From Haliclystus octoradiatus (lineage: Eukaryota > Cnidaria > Staurozoa > Stauromedusae > Haliclystidae), in contig OU744454.1 of assembly GCA_916610825.1 (NCBI GenBank), forward strand, positions 13,212,836 through 13,276,835: 64,000 bases of DNA, read 5' to 3'. The notes beneath the pieces were generated by a model. It was given only the letters and a program-made list of their open reading frames with translations. It was not told the DNA's origin and searched no databases. Shown here piece by piece: positions 58,301-64,000 of the stretch. Numbering within the stretch: position 1 is the first letter of the stretch; each line of letters starts with the position of its first letter. The position numbers were made by a program, and so were the translations under genes.

Positions 58301-59551
58301 ATGATTTACATTTTTGTCATGTTTTTAGATTTGTAATATTTATTATTATCCTGATGTATACAGTAATATTTAAATTATTCTCATTACATCATGTACCAAG
58401 TAAACTTTAAAATTGGTTCACGAAATGATTGTCCCTTTTGATAACTGTTTGATTCCTAGCGTTCTATTAAAGCTTTTCTTTGGACTTCTAGTATGCTTTT
58501 TCCATCTGTCAACTACGAACCCTAGCGTAACGGAGCTATTTTCATTATAAGGAATGCTCACTGTGTTTCCTAGCAATGAATATTGCAGCACAGAAAAAGG
58601 CTAATTTCCTGCATTGATATTCAAAAATCTTCAGAAAATTTTTGCAGGAAATACTGGAAACCCATCAAAATATCAACACTTCCGTGTTGCCATGGTAACA
58701 CGGAGAATTTTAGGAGAAAATATTCTAGTAACATATCTTGGCTTTCATGCGAAGTTTTATTTTGAATTCCTTAACATCTTTGACTTTATAAATAATAAAA
58801 AAGCAGTTTCTGGGTAAATTAATAAGCCTTCTCTGCAAAAAAGTTTTGCATTTGTTGTTTTTATGAGATGAAGTAAGTCAAGCGTGAACTGTGTGATCAT
58901 TAATTAATGCGAATGCGAATTAACATTACATTCATTCGGGTGTTGACAAAGGTGTCTCTTCACAACTTTGCAAGGAACAATCAAAAAACGTTGAGAAGAA
59001 TCATACATTCTATTGTTAATTACATTTAAATGGAATGAATTTGAATGCATTTAAACTGGAAAACAGAATGAGAATTTAAGTATTGATGATAATAGATAAA
59101 AACAACAAAGAAAGGAGACAAATGTTCACAATAAACACAATTGGAGCATGATTGAAAACAAATTAAACCCTTCGGAAAAATGATTTTCATATTCATTTCT
59201 GAAAGATAACAAATTAAAATTGAAAGGAAAAGTCGATTTACCCTTTGTAACGATCTTTTCAAATTGAATCACCAGGGTTACCAATCTTTTCTTTATATAA
59301 CTCTCGATGGACTCACTGGGGACCTGTGAAAACACTTTATCAGAGTCAATATTCTAAATATTTCTGTTCCATCTTTTTACTAGGACCAAATACAAGGGTT
59401 CGTTTTGGCCCCACAGGCAGGAGGCATAGTTTACCAAACTCAACCACCAGTTGCCGTTGCACATCATACTGGCAACCAATATGTGCATTCACCCCCTGCC
59501 TACCAAGTTCAAGAACACGACAAAGCTCAACTTGTTTATAATGAAGCTTAA
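49350..59551 (+). CDS. CD20/MS4A-like tetraspan membrane protein, copy 4
   Basis: Five exons: 49350-49538, 52840-52896, 55308-55488, 57634-57761, 59384-59551, giving 240 residues. The start is MGRISKGYA. Membrane segments lie at about residues 7-33, 60-76, 86-118 and 152-180. The outer loop between segments 3 and 4 reads NGKCISVSSSCTCIVED. CC and C residues right after segment 4 (ICCYINCVSLC) are plausible palmitoylation sites. The tail has a PPxY word (SPPAYQV), a possible WW-domain ligand, and ends [30 protein letters not shown] resembles the CD20-like family signature. The introns hold a 1.37-kb inverted-repeat element, a 9-bp-TSD MITE, R3 and a family N MITE. This is the cleanest of the four copies. 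Confidence 0.92.
50395..50776. mobile_element. MITE, 382 bp, 9-bp TSD (TAGYCTGC family), copy 2
   Basis: Target duplication GCATTTATA at 50386-50394 and 50777-50785. The inverted ends of about 67 bp start TAGCCTGCGTTACAGGCC and end with the inverse TCTGTAATGCAGACTA. It is non-coding. Related to 4863-5199. Confidence 0.9.
50938..51824. mobile_element. Non-coding element with CGGGGTGACTTCGG ends, ~890 bp
   Basis: Left end GAGACCGGGGCGACTTCGG, with a second GGGTGACTTCGGACAG just inside. Right end CCGAAGTCACCCCGCTC, with AGAGTCACCCCAGTC just inside. The ends are inverted and each carries the motif twice. No ORF. The target duplication is not clear. Confidence 0.7.
53745..55113. mobile_element. 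1.37-kb element with ~320-bp inverted repeats
   Basis: The ends are CCACAGGGAATCTGCAC and the inverse GTGCAGATTCCCTGTGG. Inverted similarity runs inward to about 54070 on the left and 54795 on the right, with only scattered mismatches. The central 700 bp has no ORF. No target duplication is evident. It lies in intron 2 of copy 4, 195 bp before exon 3. Confidence 0.85.
56120..57270 (-). mobile_element. Dispersed repeat R3, copy b (longest)
   Basis: Reverse complement of the R3 parts at 16861-17184 and 19427-19965, here uninterrupted and with an additional internal block shared with 60240-60400. The tRNA-like part with box B GGGATTGAACC in reverse lies at 56455-56520. The end at 56120-56400 is AAATCAAATC-rich. 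Confidence 0.78.
57844..58172. mobile_element. hAT-like MITE family N, copy 5, ~330 bp
   Basis: The flanks share GGGCCGTGCT (57834-57843 and 58172-58181); the exact 8-10 bp limit is ambiguous because of terminal G. The ends are CCTGGTGGGTAACTTCC and GGAAGTTACCCCCTGG. It inserted about 80 bp after exon 4 of tetraspan copy 4. Confidence 0.85.
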
Positions 59552-59999
59552 TTAATTATGCTCTTGTTTTTGGGTGATAGCTTATAAAATGTGGATATTT
59601 GTAGGCTATAACATGTTCTTTTTGATATTTGATTAAAGAGCATAGTTGTTAAAGTTTGCTAAAGTAAAAATAGAATTAAAGTAAATGTTAATTAAAGTAA
59701 ACGTAAAGTTAAAGTAGAAGTTTGCTGACATTGCATTGGATTTTGATTGTAATATATGTGTAATATATTTTCATCTCAATGCGAGGTAAATGAATTTTTT
59801 TTGTGTTATGTACATTTTCTATAAGTTTAAAATCATATGTTATGTAAGATGGAATGGATGGACAATCCAAGATATGGTAGAGAATAGTGACTTGTATTGA
59901 TATTGTATTGAATAGTGAATCGGTTAACATTGCCATACTAATGTAGAGCATTCGTACTAGTCAATTGTTTTTATACTTATAAAGTTGTTTTATTATACC

Positions 60000-60605
60000 T
60001 ATTTTTGATTCATGGTTACGTAAAAGTGACCTTGAGTCTATTCTGTCATATTAGAAACATAAACTTAAACATAACAATAAAATTAGATTTTCTCATTTCA
60101 TTTCATTTTTGACTCAACTCTTTTGTTCTTTTGAAATAACGTTCAACATGCTGTACTGCTTTGCATGATAACAAAGGTCGAACAAAAAACGATTGCGCAA
60201 GAAACGCCATTTTATTGATAAAATTCAATGGGCAAGTGATATTTCCAAATTTTTAGCTGGATTTGACATTAATATTTTCCATTGCCCTCCATGATGGCCG
60301 ACTCTCCTGGATTAGTTTACATCGTGATTATCTCTTCATTGGTAGAACCCATGATTGTTTTCTTTTCATCATTTGAAATGGTTAATGAAAGGTTTTAATC
60401 GTTCTGTAATATCACTATTTGATGTGAAACTTCGTAGATATTTTTGTTATGTTTTGACCATGAGAACTTTTAAACCGACAATTCATCATTTGTTTGGGGG
60501 CTTAGACAAGACAGTATTATATATTTATTGTTTATATTGTTTTCTGAAGTTATTTATTACATTAAACTGCTAATCCAGTCGTCATGGTTTTATTTGGAAT
60601 AAATT
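60000..60605 (+). mobile_element. Dispersed repeat R3, copy c
   Basis: It starts TTGATTCATGGTTACG, shares GAAATAACGTTCAACA and AACCGACAATTCATCATTTG with the other copies, and ends after GTCGTCATGGTTTTATTTGG. It keeps 19 bp (from GTTTGGGGGC) that are missing at the LINE insertion point in copy a. The tRNA-like part is absent. Confidence 0.75.
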
Positions 60606-60770
60606 CTAAAGACTATTTAAATCAGTTTGACTTTGAGACAACAATAGCAAGGCTACTCAGAATGGAAAATTTCTCATCATTTTCTGTAGGTCAAAAATTT
60701 GCCCTAGTACTTTTATAAAATGTTTTAATTTCTCAAAAAGTGGCTTGAAATTCGCGGTTTCCAAACCTCT

Positions 60771-62774
60771 ATGGTGGCCCATCGTTGCCATAGCGTTTTT
60801 TTTGAAAAATTTTTTATACCATGGCCCATTGTTGCCATAGTAAAACAAATTTTACCACGTGGCCCATCGTTGCCATAGTCTAATATATTTTAATGATGGC
60901 CCATCGTTGCCATAGAAAAAAAAAATTTACCACGTGGCCCATCGTTGCCATAGTCTAATATTTTTAAATGATGGCCCATCGTTGCCATAGCGTTTTTTTT
61001 TTGAAAAATTTTTTATGCCATGGCCCATCGTTGTCATAGTAAATTGTTTTACTTTTTCATAAAATTTTATTTTCCGAAATCTTATTTTATAGCCATTGGA
61101 TATAGCAATATTTATATATATATTACAATATAGCCAATAATAATATATTCTACAATGTTGCAAACAACTCGAAAAATGAGACAGAAACAGCATAAAGGCC
61201 CAGAATTCTAGCCCAGAATGAATCTTTACTTTATTATTGATTCATTAGCGATCGAGTTCGGACGTTTTTATTGTTCGTACAAGTTGCTACTTGACACACT
61301 GTTAAACAGTAGGGTATAGCTCCAACAACTGCTTGCCAATACATCAATATTTTCCACAAATAATAACTGTTTCAAGCAGTATGCATTATAGCATTAGAAA
61401 AAATTTACAAACTTTCATAATAAATTAAGTAATGAAATTAGCCTTATTGAAGATTAATCAAAGATATCAAACTAAGTACCGTCTCGTTACTCCAGAGTTA
61501 ACCCCTCAAATTTGACATTTATATGGTATATGTTATCACATGTCATTCTAGGGCCATTATATAGCTGAAACCGGGGCTGAAACTGTAGGGTTCTTTGTAA
61601 TTCGCCTGTAGGCTACAGGCTTTTGAATATTGATAGAAAAACAACAACAAAACTTGATGATGCAAATTACAATATCCAGGACAATCATTCAGAAATCACG
61701 CTTAAACACGATACAATCAGATCGCATTTCAAAGTTTTAATAGCATGTCTACAAGTAAACCACGTTGCCGTAATTTTCTAGTTATGCTATAGTTGTATAG
61801 GCAATGCCACAATGCATGCTGGTATATGGCGGTTCTCGGTCAGCGTGCTTTTGAACAAATAAATGAATCAAATAAATGAATGGAAAGTTTTTGCTATGCC
61901 AGCGCTCAACGTAGCTAGCTGCAACAATTTTTCTTTAACAACTTAACTTATTATCTTAAAATTGATATATTGACCAACTTTCGAGCCTGGAGTTCCACCC
62001 TACTGTTTTAACAGTCTGTCATAGCTAGACCTAGACCTGTTGAAAAAACATAAGTATATGTGAATTATTATTTCCCGTGAAACAATATAATTGATTAATT
62101 GTAACTAGACTATTGAAATATTTAGGTTGGACATATCCAAATCCAAACGTGAATTTGCGAATGTAAGATAATGATGATTGATGACGATGATTTCAGAACT
62201 CTCCCGAGAATTATAATTACATATTATTCTTTGACTCCCGATAATTAGTGATCGTAAGTGTATACATCATTTACATTGTATAGCCAAATAAACCATATCA
62301 TAGTCATAGTCAAATGTAATTACTATACTTCTGTTTCACTTGTACTACACATTCCCATGTTTTTTAGTTATATTGTAACCATATTACATTACATTAAAGA
62401 TATGAAATAGTGCTCAATCTCAATGTCAGCATTTGACAGAGCTAAATACAACAGAAGGAATCAAAGACAAAACATGCACAACATGGCACAGCGTTTTAAA
62501 TACAAAAATAACTTAATAATAAACATTTAGTTTATGAAAAAGTAAAACAATTTACTATGGCAACGATGGGCCATCATTTAAAAATATTATACTATGGCAA
62601 CAATGGGCCACGTGGTAAATTTTTTTTGCTATGGCGACGATGGGCCATCCTTTAAAAATATTAGACTATGGCAACGATGGGCCACGTGGTAAAATTTTTT
62701 TTACTATGGCAACAATGGGCCAAGGAGTAAAAATTTAAAAAAAAAAAAACGCTATGGCAACGATGGGCCACCAT
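60771..62774. mobile_element. Fold-back element, 2,004 bp, 8-bp TSD, repeated subunits in the TIRs
   Basis: Target duplication AAACCTCT at 60763-60770 and 62775-62782. Each end of about 280 bp is built from five to seven short units containing ATGGCCCATCGTTGCCATAG, separated by A/T-rich spacers of alternating types (CCACGTGG and AATATTTTAAATGATGG). The right end holds the inverse units. The 1.4-kb middle (61080-62500) has no ORF. It is similar in design to FB or Galileo fold-back transposons. Confidence 0.9.
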
Positions 62775-62782
62775 AAACCTCT

Positions 62783-63319
62783 GTTTTGGTACTTTGCGTC
62801 AGCCATTATGGATGTCCATGGTCGCCATGTGTTTCCATGAATTTTGGCAATGGAATCAGCAGTCTATGTAAGTCTATGCTTATAACAAGGTAATGTTCCA
62901 AGTAAATTTTTTGTATGGTACATAGGAATCTTGCTTACGATGTGGTGTTGACAAGCTCATTTATTCTTAATTCAAGCACAGTTTCACTTCTCATTCCATG
63001 AAAAAATTATTGATTTAAGCACATGATATCCTTATATTATATAGTCATCAACTTGATTCGAATGCTGTTATCATATATAAATAGAGTAACATTTCAAAAT
63101 ATGCCATATGTTAATTTGTGAAAATCTCGAAATTTTTTAATGCAATGATAAAATAAAATATCAGCGGGGGTTTATTTTTTTGAACAGCTTCAGAATTTCA
63201 TGACTTTCCTACCACAAATATCTTTTACTTTACAAGGTAATAACATGCCTGAAAAATGAGAATGAGAAGTGTAATTTCGTGGTAATTTCTGTACAAATAG
63301 TTAATGGTCGATTTTAAGC
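62783..63319. other. Intergenic, no gene seen
   Basis: AT-rich. Its beginning ('gccattatggatgtccatgg' to GTCTATGTAAGTCTATG) resembles 52278-52350, indicating another low-copy repeat. Confidence 0.35.
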
Positions 63320-63602
63320 ATGGCAGAATTTAATTTAATTGATCGATTTTCAGCTGCAACCGAAGAAACAATATTACAATTAAAAAACGGTTCTAAAAAT
63401 ATTAACACAACAAAAGCACAAATTTATGGCTCAATGTGTTACAGACTTGGTGTAATGAGAAAAACTTGCAAGGAGTGATAGAAGATAAAATCCGGCTGAA
63501 CCAAATGCACTGTTAGAGAGGTTTTATGCTGAAATACGTAACAAGCAAGGAGAGGAATATGAGCCAGAATCATTAAAAGTCATGAAAGTCAGTTTAAAGT
63601 AG
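63320..63602 (+). pseudogene. Broken Crypton / KIAA1958-like (DUF3504-type) fragment
   Basis: The frame from ATG 63320 reads MAEFNLIDRFSAATEETIL and continues NINTTKAQIYGS to a stop at 63476-63478. A second frame then reads ALLERFYAEIRNKQGEEY and EPESLKVMKVSL to a stop at 63600-63602. The two parts are in the order found at the N-terminus of Crypton-derived tyrosine-recombinase-like proteins (SAM-like core-binding region). A frameshift and missing residues separate them, and the catalytic domain is absent. It is therefore a dead fragment. Confidence 0.65.
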
Positions 63603-64000
63603 CTCCATAGTTTCAGCTATTTTCAGTTTGTAAATGATTATAGCGTTCGAAAAATAAAATTAATTTGACGACGGGAACATTTCCTTTCAGAGTCTTCGCA
63701 CAAAACTAAACTTATTCCCTTTTACATTTTTTCAGGCATGTATTAAAAGGAAATCATACGGTTTCTCTTTCAATTCGTAATCAATTTGCACCTTCTGCAT
63801 TTTTCAAAAAGTTTTTGCTCAGGCGAATTTATCTTGTTAAGAGGACTGTATTTATCATTACGAGACACGTAAATCCAGAGAAGCACACAGATGTTTGTTT
63901 GATTCGTCTAAACGGTTTCTTTTATTTACGCTAAAGAACAATAATTTAATAAATCATTAACACGAAGTCTATAAATCATTAGTTCAACATTTAGATATAA
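63603..64000. other. Right edge of window, nothing assigned
   Basis: No ORF of note, no inverted repeat and no match to other repeats in the window. Confidence 0.3.

Noticed and set aside
60657-61193. Minus-strand ORFs with MATMGH/TMGH repeats
   Set aside because: They arise from the ATGGCCCATCGTTGCC units of the fold-back element.

Overview
This window is nuclear DNA from an animal, most likely a marine or other non-model invertebrate. It is AT-rich. Genes are split into short exons (51-230 bp) with GT-AG introns, and the introns are packed with transposable elements, tRNA-derived SINEs and fold-back repeats. The species cannot be fixed from the sequence alone. Exon boundaries were placed by hand from splice sites, reading frame and comparison between paralogues.

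Layout. (1) 1382-12535, + strand: eleven exons of an extended-SDR (NAD-dependent epimerase/dehydratase-like) gene. Its Rossmann N-terminus lies upstream of the window. (2) 13.9-59.6 kb: four paralogous tetraspan (CD20/MS4A-like) membrane protein genes in two head-to-head pairs: copy 1 (-, 13911-24572) with copy 2 (+, 26732-30690), and copy 3 (-, 41979-48203) with copy 4 (+, 49350-59551). All four share a five-exon structure with the same intron phases. Copy 2 has a frameshifted tail. (3) Between the pairs: a single-exon gene with a PD-(D/E)XK nuclease signature (33722-34804, -), and a complete 5.09-kb DNA transposon (36551-41640). The transposon has identical 425-bp terminal inverted repeats, a 9-bp target duplication and a three-exon, 884-residue protein ending in a RING finger. 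(4) 60.0-64 kb: repeat country, with a 2.0-kb fold-back element (8-bp target duplication) and a broken Crypton/KIAA1958-like fragment.

Repeats explain most of the rest: a 5'-truncated LINE inside intron 2 of copy 1, an older LINE fragment at 8.5 kb, at least two tRNA-headed short repeats, TA-flanked mariner-type MITEs, a hAT-like MITE family with 8-bp duplications (five or more copies), a 9-bp-duplication MITE, and minisatellites that sit at the same position in intron 4 of three of the tetraspan paralogues. The SDR, the tetraspans and the nuclease-like gene show no evident functional link. The tetraspan cluster is a local lineage-specific expansion, and the other proteins are mobile or possibly acquired.
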